This document shows positions 33,484 to 44,865 of a stretch of 64,000 bases of DNA, piece after piece. The notes below the pieces were generated by a model. The model did not search any database and had not been told where the DNA came from. It saw only the letters and a program-made list of their open reading frames with translations. Source of the stretch: Eucalyptus grandis (taxonomy: Eukaryota; Streptophyta; Magnoliopsida; Myrtales; Myrtaceae); the NCBI RefSeq assembly GCF_016545825.1, contig NC_052620.1:3224001-3288000 (forward strand), read 5' to 3'. Each line of letters begins with the position of its first letter. Position 1 is the first letter of the stretch. The translations under genes were made by a program, and so were the position numbers.

Positions 33484-36380
33484 GATAATGGATCGTGTGC
33501 TGTATGAAGAAAAAGTTGCCCTGGAAGAGGATGGTCAAAAGATCTCGATCCGATGTCCATTCCCAATGCCAGCATGCCTCACCTCAGCACGGTGTGACCC
33601 GCCAAGTCTTCACCTTTTCCTTCTCCTTTTGTGCGTTGAACGTGGGCGCTTTGCTCAGTTGCTCTGGCATGCAATGAGCTTTTTATTAAATGCAATCATA
33701 GAGCACCGGAAGAATCGGTCATCCGTAAAGCTTGTCTTCCTTTTCTTTTCTTCTTCCACGCTCGTGATAATTCATCAGTGCCAGTTGGGTCGTTTGATTT
33801 GGTTGTGAATCGCCATACCCACTACAAATATCAACAATGGATGGGGAGGGCGATCGTATCCAGCGATCGCATCTTTGTGTTACCATAAATATTTTGCACT
33901 CACTATAAATTACTCAACTTTAATCATAATTATTTTGCACCATCTGCAATCCGAAAGTCCTATATTAACAAGCCTGTCGAGACAACTACATCAAAAGGCT
34001 ACCAATCAAGAAATCTCTCCACACGAGAGATGTCATAATTATCAAAACAGCACGAGGTTCCAAGGGTTTGATGGTCTGCACGTGATTTACTAAAGTAAAT
34101 TTCCAAATGTTAAAAAATCATATATGGGTATTTGGGGGAGTTTTGGCTTTTGTTTTGATTTTAGAGTTTTAGGCTGTGGTTAACGTTGAATGTGCCGCAT
34201 ATATTTAGAGGCAGTACGCAAGATGCTAACATTTTTAAGTTGCCTTAAATTGTTTTCATGATATCTCCGTTAAAAGATTATCTTTTATTACGATGATAAA
34301 TTTTAAGGGATTTTCGACTTCAGAAAGCCAAATCTGAAACTTTTTGACTAAAAAACAAAAGCTAAAGCCATTTCAAGGTAAGAAACGACTAGTTAGAAAG
34401 CACTCATACACCCCATGATGATTCGTGCTAAATTAAAAAAAAAAAAAAAAAAAAAAATACAATGATACATTCAAACACCCAAATATCAAACCTACTTTCA
34501 CATAATTGTTTAAACTTTTAGATAATAAGTTTATGGTAGGTTTACAATAACGAAAAATACACACGACAATAATGCAGGGGTCAAAGCTCGCTAACTCAAA
34601 ATGGAACCAAACCAATCCATATGTCCTAAACAAAGATAAGATTTGATATTGGGATTATTTAAAATAGAGTTCAAACGTTCTGGAAGGCGAGGATTCCAAT
34701 CAAGCATCAGTTGGAAAGAGGAAACTTTGAATAATCAAGATGATGACAAAGATCTCGACCAAATAATAGCTAGGGTTTTGACCATGGTTTGATGCCAATC
34801 CCCCTCATAGACCTCTGCTTTTCTGAAAGTTCGTAATTACAATTCGAAATTATAGTTTAGGGAGCTTAATGGAAAGAGATCCACGTGTATCTCACAACTT
34901 GAAAAAGGAAGGAAAACAAAAACACAGACTGTAGCTTTTTTTTTCCATATTTTTCCAGTTTTAGATAATTGCCCTAATTACTTGGGCTTTAAAAAGGGTT
35001 CCTGCTATGACTAAATCATTGGGATAATTATCCAAAAGATCCCAAATTTATAATACGTGCATGGCACTAATTAAAAACAACGTTAGTAATTTTGGTCGGA
35101 AATCCAATTTTGGTCAGAATGATTACAATAAACAATCGTCAAAAATTTCGAGATAAAATTAATCAAATTTTAAAAAATGGACTTAATTGACTGCTATAAA
35201 AGCTTTTTAGATAATTTTCCCTTCAATTATTGCTCATTTAACATCTTCTAATGAGAAGACAGAGTGGTGCGGTGAAAGAACGAATGATCTCGTGAGTGGA
35301 ATCTTGAATTCAAAGCAGGAAATTCCTTAAAATTTCATAATGTGGGGAAGAAAGCGGCGTCCGGACAATTAACATAAAATGAAAGGCGAACGAAGAGCCA
35401 CAGACCACATGTATTCCATGCAAATTGCAAATTTAATTCCAAACACGTCATGCCACTTGGCCAAATGCACGTCACTCTGCTTCTGTGTCATCCCTTGCGT
35501 CATCTAATTCGTTGGGGCATGAAATGGTTGGCCCAATTGACCGGGCTTCGAAATATTTAATTTTTGGTCGATTGAGCTTTTTCACCTTTCTAAAATACAT
35601 TGAATCAAGTCGCCGATCATCCAAAGTGACTTACTTCAATGCGGATAAGTGCTAATGGATGAAGTCGAGCACTCATTGCACATTTTAAAAATGAGGAAGA
35701 CTCATCCGGTCAAGATAAAGGGTAGAGAGCTCAATTGAATAAATGATTGATTCATAAAAAGCCTACGATTATGGAATTTATTTAATTTTTACCTAAATTT
35801 AAAATAAAATAAAATAAAACTTTTAGAATGTTTAATGAGACGAGCACGTCCAAATGCCTCTAATTCTTTACTATATGCATCCATTAATATTATTACATAG
35901 CTGCAATTGCTAGAAAAATGATGGGTTAGATTTTTATGATAGCTCAGTACTACTTATCCTAATTAAAACTCCCCTGTATCAATGAAAGTCAATGCCGCAA
36001 CAATTTTGAATAGGACTTTTCAATTTAATAGTAACCCAAATTCAAATACAAAGAAAACGATCATGATGTATGTCATATGTTGAATTAGATGAATTGAATT
36101 TCCCCTCACAAGTGCCGTGTCATTGTACAGTAAGATTCATGTATGGAATGTTCGAACCCCTTCCATCATCTAACTATCTTTCACTAGATCCGACGGTCTC
36201 TATCCGAACACGTATACGTTCAACAACATCGCCAAAGCGTACGAGGCATGCTTCTACTTACGTTAACCTCGAAAGGAAGACCGGGGCGCACCATTTCACA
36301 CCCTCTCTTTGAGCAAGAAGATGCATCATGATCATCGCTTGAGGAACCTGTTTGAATTCTTACGACTCCAATACGCTCGA
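33484..36380. other. Duplicated, apparently noncoding interval of unit 1
   Basis: Counterpart is 54090-57300. A frame from 33495 ('MCCMKKK..') is shared only in its first codons with unit 2, where the phase is lost, so I do not call a gene. A small MITE-like segment (35030-35221) begins 'GGGATAATTATCC' and ends 'AGATAATTTTCCC'. A 23-base A run is at 34435-34457. Confidence 0.35.
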
Positions 36381-36499
36381 GCCTTCGACGGTGTCATGTG
36401 GAGATTAATGATTAATGATTGACCCACACTTCACATGCCCACTTGAGTTATTTTGGCATGTGGAGATTAGAGCTTTGGAAACTAGACAAAAATATTCAA

Positions 36500-36507
36500 C
36501 CACGTGG
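36500..36507. promoter_or_regulatory. G-box CCACGTGG upstream of the small-protein gene, unit 1
   Basis: Palindromic CCACGTGG lies 62 bases before the TATA box. The same motif is kept at 57406-57413 in unit 2. Plant bZIP and bHLH factors bind CACGTG cores in ABA, light and stress responses; that role is inferred. Confidence 0.55.
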
Positions 36508-36568
36508 GGTCTGAGGAAAACAAGAAAGAAGGTCGTATGAAATACTCCAACTTGGAAGCAGCGTGTGT

Positions 36569-36575
36569 ATAAATT
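36569..36575 (+). promoter_or_regulatory. TATA box of the small-protein gene, unit 1
   Basis: TATAAAT within 'GTGTATAAATTTCAACGAG', 97 bases before the ATG. The box and 13 bases after it are identical in unit 2 (57471). Confidence 0.65.
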
Positions 36576-36671
36576 TCAACGAGCGGTGCTGAGCCTCTTT
36601 GAGCTCTCGAAAACTCACTCACCCTGCACTACTCAAGTAGCAAGAGGAGGCAGAAGGAGAAGGAGAAGAAG

Positions 36672-36824
36672 ATGAGTACTCAACCGCCAAAGCAGCCGCC
36701 AAAGCAGCCGCCAAAACAGCCGCCACCACCGGGAAATGGGAAGCCCCATCCAGCCCCATCCTTCGGCAACCTCCCACCTCGGAGAGGCAGCGTCATCAGG
36801 GCCATCATCTACGGCAACAGCTGA
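36672..36824 (+). CDS. Small proline-rich protein, 50 aa, unknown family (unit 1)
   Basis: The ATG is preceded by a purine-rich leader (AGGAGAAGAAG) and is the first ATG after the TATA box. The protein has three parts: an N-terminal QPPK repeat (residues 4-20, 'QPPKQPPKQPPKQPPPP'), a middle 'PHPAPSFGN', and a basic-hydrophobic tail 'RRGSVIRAIIYGNS'. No signal peptide, no cysteines, no membrane segment. The unit 2 homologue (57591-57710) keeps the middle and tail but has a shorter, different proline block. Leader and 3' flank are also conserved. I do not recognise the family. It could be a cytosolic peptide precursor or a disordered regulatory protein; function unknown. Confidence 0.65.
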   Translation: MSTQPPKQPPKQPPKQPPPPGNGKPHPAPSFGNLPPRRGSVIRAIIYGNS

Positions 36825-36904
36825 AGCTGTTATGATCTTAATCCTGGGGAGGTGTAAGTAGCTTTTCAATTATCCAAAATACTTAACCTTCGTCTTATCT
36901 TATC

Positions 36905-36963
36905 GGAGGCCCCCTCTAGCCCCACCCTTCGGCAACCAACCACCTCCGAGAGACAGTGCAGTT
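36905..36963 (+). pseudogene. Partial extra copy of the small-protein coding segment
   Basis: 'GAGGCCCC' followed by 'AGCCCCACCCTTCGGCAACC' and 'AACCACCTCCGAGAG.CAG' repeats the PHPAPSFGN..PPPRGS codons, 80 bases after the stop of the 50-aa frame. Its 'GGCAACCAACCACCTCC' matches the unit 2 gene rather than its own neighbour. It lacks a start and is not a gene. Confidence 0.7.
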
Positions 36964-37317
36964 AGCTCTATCCTATCTGATATGTGTAGTTAGTATAACG
37001 AGGTTGATGTACATATTATGAAGGGTATGCTGGTATGGACCAGATCTGAGATCTTGTACCTACTTTGTGTTTTCGTTATGTGAAATGTAATCAAGATCCT
37101 CCCCCAAATTAAGGTTGTGATGTTTTTACAGGGTAGGCATATTTCCAGATAATTCTTACGCCCGCATGCGCTAACGAATAGATCTCAGGTTCCTCTTGTG
37201 CTTTCATATCGTTTCTGCCCTGCAAGCGCGGCACGCATGTTCATACGTATTTGCTTGTGCGCGGGCAAGCGTGCTGAACAGGTGGAATAATCGGGTTGAA
37301 CTTCGAAGTGGGATTTC
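36964..37317. other. 3' flank of the small-protein gene
   Basis: Conserved in unit 2 (57785-58244) including 'TGTGTAGTTAGTATAA.GAGG' and 'AATCAAGATCCTCCCCCAAA'. It probably contains the 3' UTR. No poly(A) signal that I would single out. Confidence 0.4.
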
Positions 37318-37631
37318 TAACCAGAAACCTCGTATAAGCGGACGACGAGTATCAGCTTGAATGTCCATACCGACACATCGAACCTCGCAGGAGGCTAATG
37401 CCAAGAAGGATCCCGAATGAGCAATTTTTTCCTTACATAACTCTTCTCTGATACTGTTGATTATTCAGAATTTTTAACCAGAAACCTCGCATAAGTGAAC
37501 TGACAAGTCAGTTCGAATGTCTCCACCGACACATCTAACATCGCCGGAAGCTAATGCCGATGAGGATCCCGGATGAGTAACTCCTTCTCTGCACTCTTAG
37601 ATATTATTGTTTCTATTGATTATTCTCTTTT
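37318..37631. repeat. 157-bp tandem repeat, two copies (unit 1)
   Basis: Copies start at 37318 and 37475 with 'TAACCAGAAACCTCG'. Both contain 'AGGCTAATGCC / AAGCTAATGCC' and '.AAGGATCCCG.ATGAG'. The same two copies with the same 157-base period occur at 58245 and 58402, so it predates the 17-kb duplication. Confidence 0.8.
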
Positions 37632-38274
37632 TCTTTATTTTGAGAATTGTTATGGAGGGAAAATCTGACTTAGCTCTGAAATAGGAGATGAAGGTCAGAC
37701 CATGACCCACCATGACATGAGAGATGAAGATTGAGATGATAATGTTTGGTAGATATTAATTGTGGCCAGTTATAAATTACTGCTTAAATAAAATAAAATA
37801 AAAAGTTATCAGTCTATATCAAAGGAGTGTGAATCCGACTTGTCTTTCCCTTCGACTTAGTGGATTATGTAGGTTAATGCTGCATTCTTTGAAGAGCAAC
37901 GTCCCGGACCATAAAAGTCGATGCAGTATCGTATTTTGTCACTTGTAATATCTTGAATATATAATTAATGGAAACGACATGCGGATAATTTCGACAAGCG
38001 AAATCCACTCAATTGGCCCGACGTCTTTGTCATCGTGCGTTGAAAAGCAAGGAAGCCGTGTGTATCGGAGCCTCCTACGCGAGGCAGAAATCATGCAGTG
38101 CGGGGTAATGACAGATATCATAAGTCGATCAATTGATATATTGAACGACCATCATCGCTAGGCAAAATCTCAGCGGTCTTGTCCGCGTTTTCGATAAAAC
38201 TTGCTATAATTACGGCACAGGGCTATAATTAGGGGCCCACCAGACTTGGGAGTCGAAAATTCCAAATGTGGTGG

Positions 38275-38358
38275 AAGATAATGAAACGGAGTTCATCGTA
38301 CAAACACCACTTGCCTAAGATAATGAAACGGAGTTCATCGTACAAACACCACTTGCCT
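38275..38358. repeat. 42-bp tandem duplication (unit 1 only)
   Basis: 'AAGATAATGAAACGGAGTTC' begins at 38275 and again at 38317. Unit 2 has one copy near 59275. Confidence 0.85.
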
Positions 38359-39351
38359 GGCCAAGTAGACAAGAGGATCTTGTCAAAAAAATAAATAAAT
38401 AGACAAGAGAACAAAGGGAAAACAACCACCAAACAAATTTGAATCACATGCACCAGACGTACGGTTCCCTCGACAGCTCTTGAAATTCATCGAGAGTAAT
38501 TGATTGCTTCGGGAGTGTTGGAATCTATTGGCATTCGATTTGATTTAGATAAGCATGAGGGTCCATCTACAAGTGAGAAAACAACATATATCAAATTAAC
38601 TAGAGATGTGGAGAATATGCTCAATCATATTATCCGAATTTCATAGGAACTCATCTGTTTTTCAGGGTTTTATGTAGATTTCTATGAGATGTTGTGATAT
38701 ATCGCTGCCAAATGTTCCAATTTTAGAGTTCGGATTCATTGAATCTTGGCATGGGATTAGTTTAGCTCAGTAGATCAATGCCTATGTATTTGTCCTCCTT
38801 CTGTGTACTTAATTGTCATTTAATAGGATCAATATCTCGAATGAAGTCATAGAAATACAATTTCTATTTTTAGGTACCAATTAGTTATATACTTCTCTCT
38901 CTCATCTCATCCATTATCTTAGGGTTTTCATGCAATAATAGATTGGAGGAATATATAATACATATAGAAGAAATCAAATTAATTGATACATAGATTTTTC
39001 TTTCATATAAGGGGCCATGTATAGAAGAAATCCATGTATAGATAATCTAAAAGTAAGCAAAAGGACATGTTGCATACATGTGACAGAACTTGTGTAATAA
39101 GAATTCTACGTCATAAGATGTTTGCGTGTCATACAATTTTGAGAAGGTGTTGAAAAATATGATTGTGCATTTGCATATTTAGAAAGGTTATAGGCGCTTT
39201 GCGCAAAATAAAAGCTAAATAAATTGAAGGGTCATATGCTTTATAGAAAGTTGAATATTTGAAATAGAGGACAGCACCCAACGGATAACAGTTGAACAAG
39301 TTTTGTTATGGCAAGCATTCGGGCCTGTTGAGCCGTGGACTATTCAGCACT
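38359..39351. other. Duplicated noncoding interval
   Basis: Colinear with 59320-60250; nothing recognised in it. Confidence 0.3.
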
Positions 39352-40199
39352 TGTTGAGAAACCTTCCCATTATGTACTGAAGATTGACAAAATCTTCCTC
39401 AAGTATTATGATTCCGATGCTAAGATTTTCAGATAATATTCTTGAAGCTACTTGTTTAGACCTTATTCATCAGGCTCAGAGACTCGTTAGTTTATATAAG
39501 AAATTCTGGTTCTCTAAGTTGAAGATATTGTTATGTCATGATAATCAAAGATTATGGTGTAATTTGCAAGGACTATCAAGATAATACACAGCATCAAACA
39601 TAACAAGAAGTTTCCTGATTTTATTATTAGTTTGGATTTTCTGAATCGCAACGGCTAGTAACCTTGGCTCAAATTTCCTTCTAAAGTTATATCAATTGTC
39701 CATCTATTCCAAAAGGATAAATATCAACATAATCCTTCCATAATAACAATTCGTGATCCATGTGAAAATCTTCTGGAGACAAGATGCTCTTCCAAACGAG
39801 GAACTCTACTTATGGAAACCTAACAGAGCAACAGAATCAAAGGGAGATTCTGATTTTTCAATCCTATAGAAACAATCAAATCTTCTCATATCATTTAAGT
39901 CTAACGAGTTGATTGAATCCTCAAAGTCTCCATCTAACGGTCAACTTGGATATTGAGTATAAAAGGAGATTGTGGTGCTAAAGAAAACACAAAATTTGAA
40001 ATCTACAATTCCAAAGTTCAAAAAAACTTCGATATTGCATACTTGTCTTCATGAGCCTAAATTGTAATCTTTGAGAGATTGTTGTTGAGAGTGTGAGATT
40101 GGAAGATACAATTGCACATACCTAAGTAGAGAGTACTTGAACTTTGTAACCTCTGATTGATTCTCTAATGAAATCCAGCCAATAGAATATTAGCATGGG

Positions 40200-41338
40200 A
40201 AGGTGGACGTAGGCTTATCATAAGCTAAACCTTTTATAATTATTCTCGATCAATCCATCCGGCCAACGCTAATGTGGCAGCCAGCCGGCATTGGCGATAT
40301 TTTTTTAATAATATTTTATTTTTTAAAAATATTTTATTAATTTTATTAATCTTCTTTTCCTGTTTTTTTTTTTCCCTCTCCCTCCTTCCTCCTCCTCCTT
40401 CCCTTGGCTCCAGCGACCGGCCAAAGGGGAGAGCTGGCCGGTCGCCGGACTGAGGCGGCAGGCGAGGCGAGCCCTCGCCATCGCCGGGTCTAACAAGGCG
40501 AGCCCCACCTGATTTGGCGAGGGCTCGCCGTCGGCGCATCCGGGGCTCGCAAGGCCCTCCTCGCCGAATCTAGCGAGGGCTCGCCTCGCCGGCGACCGAG
40601 AGGCGAGCCCTCGCCGATCCGGCGAGGAGGGCCTTACCAAACGCAATCTGCGACTACCGCGCCAAGATCGAGGCCAAGCTCTCCAAGATCTGCCACGACA
40701 TCCTCGGTCTCCTCGACTCCCACCTCATCCCCGCCGCCTCCGTCGGCGACTCCAAGGTCTTCTTCCTCTAGATCAGTTCCTGGACTGTTGGCGAGCCCCC
40801 TTCACCGAATCTAGCGAGGGCTCGCCTTGCCGGCGATGCCCGGCGAGCCCTTGCAAGCTCGCCCGCCGCGGGCGCCAACCAGCGAGGCGAGCCCTCGCCG
40901 GATCCAACGGGGCTCCCCGCCATTGCCGGGTGCGCGCCAACCGGCGAGGCAAGCCCTCGCTAGATCAGGCGGGGCTCACCTCGCCAAACCCGATGACGAC
41001 AAGGCCCCCCTCGCCGAATCTGGCGAGGGCTCGCCCCGCCGGCTGCCTCAGTCCCGCGACCGGCCAGCCCTCCCCTCTGGCCGGTCACCGAAGCCCAGGG
41101 AAGAAGGAGGAGAGGAGGAGGAAGGAGGGAGAGAAAAAAGATAAAAATAATTAATAAAATATTATTAAAAAATGTCGCCGACACCGGACGGCTGCCACGT
41201 CGGACCGGCCGGCCATTTTTGGCCGAATGGACTATTGGGAATAATAGTAAAAGGTTTATGACTTAATTTGTCAAAAAAATAAGTTTATGACTGAATTTGC
41301 ATAATTGTAATAGGTTTATGACTTTTTGGTAATTTTCC
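40200..41338. mobile_element. Pack-MULE-like TIR element carrying a 14-3-3 exon
   Basis: Long imperfect inverted arms: 40228-40325 ('AAACCTTTTATAATTATTC' ... 'CATCCGGCCAAC', 'GTGGCAGCC.GCCGGCATTGG', 'TTTTTTAATAATATTTTAT') match the reverse complement of 41150-41270. The right arm extends further (to 'GGTAATTTTCCC'), so the left end is eroded. The core is GC-rich with many 'GGCGAG.CTCGCC' units. It encloses a 42-codon captured gene fragment. The TIR sequence type is common in plant Mutator-like families; a 9-bp target duplication could not be confirmed. Confidence 0.65.
40643..40768 (+). pseudogene. Captured 14-3-3 protein exon fragment
   Basis: 42 codons in one open frame: '[20 protein letters not shown]', '[10 protein letters not shown]', 'GDSKVFFL', then TAG. 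This matches helix 4-5 of plant 14-3-3 proteins (E/DYRxKIExELxKIC, then LLDSHLxPxA, then SKVFYLKMKGDY). The fragment stops just before the KMKGDY segment. 14-3-3 proteins bind phosphoserine targets; this piece alone cannot. Its smooth boundaries inside a TIR element indicate transduplication. Confidence 0.85.
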
Positions 41339-41476
41339 CATTTATTGCACACGGTAACATCTAATCACTACACTATTCATCTTCAGACGTCCATCATTTG
41401 CAATATTGAACTTGACCTCTTTTTTTTTAATTCCACTTAATCATCTATTCACCCCTTGATAGATCTAGCCCCAACA

Positions 41477-42988
41477 ATAATATCTTCTGAGGAATTGATT
41501 AAACCAGCAAAATCACATTGGCCAATTACTATGCAAAGCCAACAATTTTTTTATTTGTTTTTTTTATCTTTGTGGGTGTCTCAACCACTAATTTTAAGGT
41601 GAGATGACACTAATTGGCTGCTTTTGAGTGGCTTTTAGCGAGCAAGTCGTGCTTTCTTCCCCTCTAAGAAGGATAAGTTTGGGAGCCATCCTTCATCAAA
41701 GTCAAACGACATAAAAGTCACGTTTTTTTTTTCTTTTCTTTTGACAAGGTGCCACGTTTCTCATATCAGAGGCGGCCAAGACATTATTAGAGAAAATGTA
41801 ACATTGTTTGATGGCATCACGGACTTAAAGATGGCTTATGTTATATTGTAGGGGAAAAAATATAGTGGTGTTGTATAATGTTCATACCTCTAGTGTAAAG
41901 ATATGTAAGCTCCTCAGCCGGAAAAATGAAAATAAAATGTAAAAATAAACCCACTAGACCCTTTTTTCTTTTCTTTTTTTTTTTTTTTTTTTTTTTGGGG
42001 GAAGCACTAGATACCGTTTGGTTGGTGAAATATTGATGATTTTGAGAACGTTTTCCTTAATGATCTTTTCTAAGATTTAAAATAAATAAATAAACAAACG
42101 AAAAATATTTTCACTATTGAAGAAAATTATTAGGCATAGATTGTGATTTATAATGATTAATTTTTTTTCAAATGATGTGGATGGCCATGTTTAGAAAAGT
42201 ATTTCTTAAATCATTTATTTTCCGAAAGATAATTCTGGATAAATTGGTTGAGATCATAAGGTATGATTTATGTTTCATAGATTCAACAAAAATTAATGAT
42301 GTTGGAAGGAACTTAGGACATGACCTAGTAGTGGCCTCTCGTTATCTGCCCATCGACAAAACAAAGAAGTGGAGCAAATAAACACAATGTTTTCATAAAG
42401 GTTGACAGAAACACATAATATTTTGGCAATAGTTGAAAAATCCAATCGACTTGGCTAATTTATGAGATTGACTTAATCTATGATACTTATTTCTCGAATT
42501 CAATTGCCACGTGTCATCCCAAACATATACATCATAGTGCACATTTAGTTGTGCAGAAACCTTAAGTAGAACACCAAAATATGGTATTTGAATCTCATGT
42601 TGGAGTGTATTTGTATACTAGTGTTACCTCAAATGAAGTAATTATCTGACATGATCGGTCATGAGACTAAAAACTTACTATCCTAATTGGAGTTAGACTA
42701 ATATAGAACTTTTGTATATAATAAAATAGAGCTATTTGAAACTTTCAATTCGAATAATTTTCATGGATTCGTGCAAACCTCTTTGATGAGGTGCATAATT
42801 TTTTTCCACAAACCATTTTTAACGAGGATCCTGTAAAGCAAAGACTGTTAGGGTGCCAATTGAAAGGGTTTCAAAGATCAAAGAGTACAAAATGTGGAAC
42901 TTTAAAAATTAGGAGACCAAAAGTGTATTTTTAGGGGAAATTTTGGGTTATATTTTTGTGGTCATCCATGGAATCTTCATACAATAAA
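41477..42988. other. Duplicated noncoding interval
   Basis: Colinear with 60290-61790. It contains an impure T tract at 41964-41996. No gene recognised; a frame at 42172-42381 is broken in unit 2. Confidence 0.35.
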
Positions 42989-43219
42989 GGGGAAAATTAT
43001 CCAAAAAGTCCTACACTCATTGCACTTTTGTCAATTCAATCTTAAACCTTTCAATTTTGTCAATTCAATCCTAAACGTTTTCACATTTTGCCAAATCAAT
43101 CATAAATATTTTCACTTCTTACCAGTTGAGTCCATCCAGCCAATTTTAGCCGAAAATTACTAATGTCGATGGCTAGTGCCGACGTAGCAATTTTTAATAA
43201 TATTTTGCATTTTTTATGG

Positions 43220-43284
<65 letters not shown>

Positions 43285-43594
43285 GCCAAACTCCATACCC
43301 AAAAAAAAAAATTAAAAAGGGGGGGCACCACAAAAATTCAACAAATTATTAAAATATTATTAAAAAAATGCATCGTCAATACCGCCGTCCATGTCAACAA
43401 ATTCCAGCATAAATTGATCGGATTGACTCAATTGGTAGTAAATAAAAATGTTTATGACTAAATTAGTAAAATTGAACAGTTTATGACTAAATTAACAAAA
43501 TTGAAAAGTTAAGAACTAAATTGATAAAATTAAAAAGTTTAGGACTAAATTGACAAAAATGCAATAGAATTAAGACTTTTTTAACAATTTTTCC
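42989..43594. mobile_element. TIR element ~606 bp (Mutator-like) specific to unit 1
   Basis: Flanked by TACAATAAA (42980-42988) and TACAATCAA (43595-43603), 8 of 9 matching. It begins GGGGAAAATTATCCAAAAAG and ends with the complement-like 'TTTTTAACAATTTTTCC'. Inside both arms, 'TCAATTCAATCCTAAAC'-type steps repeat in opposite senses, then 'GCCGACGTAGCA' near the core. Unit 2 shows the empty site near 61790. The core is a (TC)30 tract. Confidence 0.75.
43223..43282. repeat. (TC)30 microsatellite
   Basis: Sixty bases of perfect TC dinucleotides in the core of the TIR element. Confidence 0.95.
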
Positions 43595-44249
43595 TACAAT
43601 CAAATCAAATGATTTTTTATTTATTTATGATGAGTCCTTTTCAACTTAGATTTTCCAGGCTGGTATAATTTGATGGAATCAAATCGATCAACAAAATGTG
43701 TAGCCTAGGGTAGCTACACACATAGGTTAGGCGCATCTTCGACAATAGCTAGCAAGGAAGCATTCATGCATTCCCCAAAGTACATATAAATAATTCACAA
43801 AATTGGAAATTTCTGTCCACACAATAGTGTATTTGTTGCTTTCGGATGTCATATATCTTACATATGCCATCAAGAAACGCAATTTGGATTATTTTTTTTC
43901 CAATTATTCCACATCGTGTAAATCCAAATTACTTAGAAAAAAAAAGCAGATTTCGTTCCTTAGGAAGAGATGAAAATCTTTATCCATGTCCACCTTTCTT
44001 GTACAAACTTAAAAAGTAATACCCCATCCGCCATGCAAACGCTTAGACAAAGAGATTTGGTCTTCGCACACTAGGACAAATGGATTTTTACTAGGGTTCT
44101 CCCAAGTTTAAAAGAAAAAGAAAAACAAAGGGAGGACTGGATAAGGATCTTCACTTGCCTCAGATGCAACAACCTTAACGTCACCAACTGTTATTTAAGT
44201 TTTAGTTATAAATTTAAGGAAATTTTTAAATAATTAATTGTGAAAGAAA

Positions 44250-44865
44250 TATTTAATCACAGGAAAAATTGCCCAATCAATATTCAATTTAATAGATGGA
44301 TTCAAATTTAGTCATTTTTCAATTATATCAATTTAATTGTAAGTTTTTGCGTGAAATTTCAAGGTAAACTCTGGTTAGATTCGGTACTAAATTGTTGATG
44401 TGACTTACTAGTTATTATCCATCATTCTATGCGGCACATCGCCATATTAGAAATTTTCCAAAAATTGCTTAAGGAACTATATTGAATCTTCGCCCAAAAA
44501 CTTACAACACATGTCCTATGTGGCACACCACCATGTGAGCAATCTTAAAAAAAAAATTGTTGAAAGGACTATATTGGATCTCGCCTAAAGACTTAGAATA
44601 AAAATTGGAAAATTTGAAATTTTAGAATTGAATTAGCAATTGAAAAATAGATTTTTGACTGATCGAAAAAAAAAAAAAAAACTTAGAACACATGTCCTAC
44701 GTGGCACACCACCATGTGAGCAATCTTAAAAAAATTTTGAAAGGACTATATTGGATCTCGCCTAAAGACTTAAAATAAAATTGGCAAAATTGAAATTTTA
44801 GAATTGAATTAGCAATTGAAAAATATATTTTTGACCAATCGAAAAATTTCCCCTTTGTTCAATAC
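44250..44865. mobile_element. MITE-like segment with a 181-bp internal tandem duplication
   Basis: The left side 'AATTCAATTTAATAGATGG' / 'TTTAGTCATTTTTCAA' and the right side 'GAATTGAATTAGCAATTG' are loosely inverted. The copies at 44500-44680 and 44681-44851 share 'ACACATGTCCTA.GTGGCAC'. Unit 2 has the element without the internal duplication at about 62455-62735. Confidence 0.55.

Larger units (their letters stand above)
39352..41476 (+). mobile_element. Copia-like LTR (probable solo LTR) specific to unit 1, containing a nested element
   Basis: Unit 2 lacks this ~2.1-kb block at about 60265. The ends TGTTGAGAAACC and GCCCCAACA form TGTTG/CAACA tips. TATAAAAGG at 39958-39966 and a following leader with 'GTGTGAGATT' and 'GAACTTTGTAACCTC' look like a copia promoter and R region. 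A clear 5-bp target duplication was not found, so the exact ends are uncertain. The segment 40200-41340 is a second, nested element. Confidence 0.55.

Noticed and set aside
37318..37631. Two-copy 157-bp repeat considered as a CRISPR-like or satellite array
   Set aside because: Only two copies, no spacer/repeat pattern, and a eukaryotic context; an ordinary tandem duplication.
40827..41144. Proline/arginine-rich frames in the GC core of the Pack-MULE-like element
   Set aside because: Made of the repeated GGCGAG/CTCGCC unit read in different phases; no conservation and no start context.
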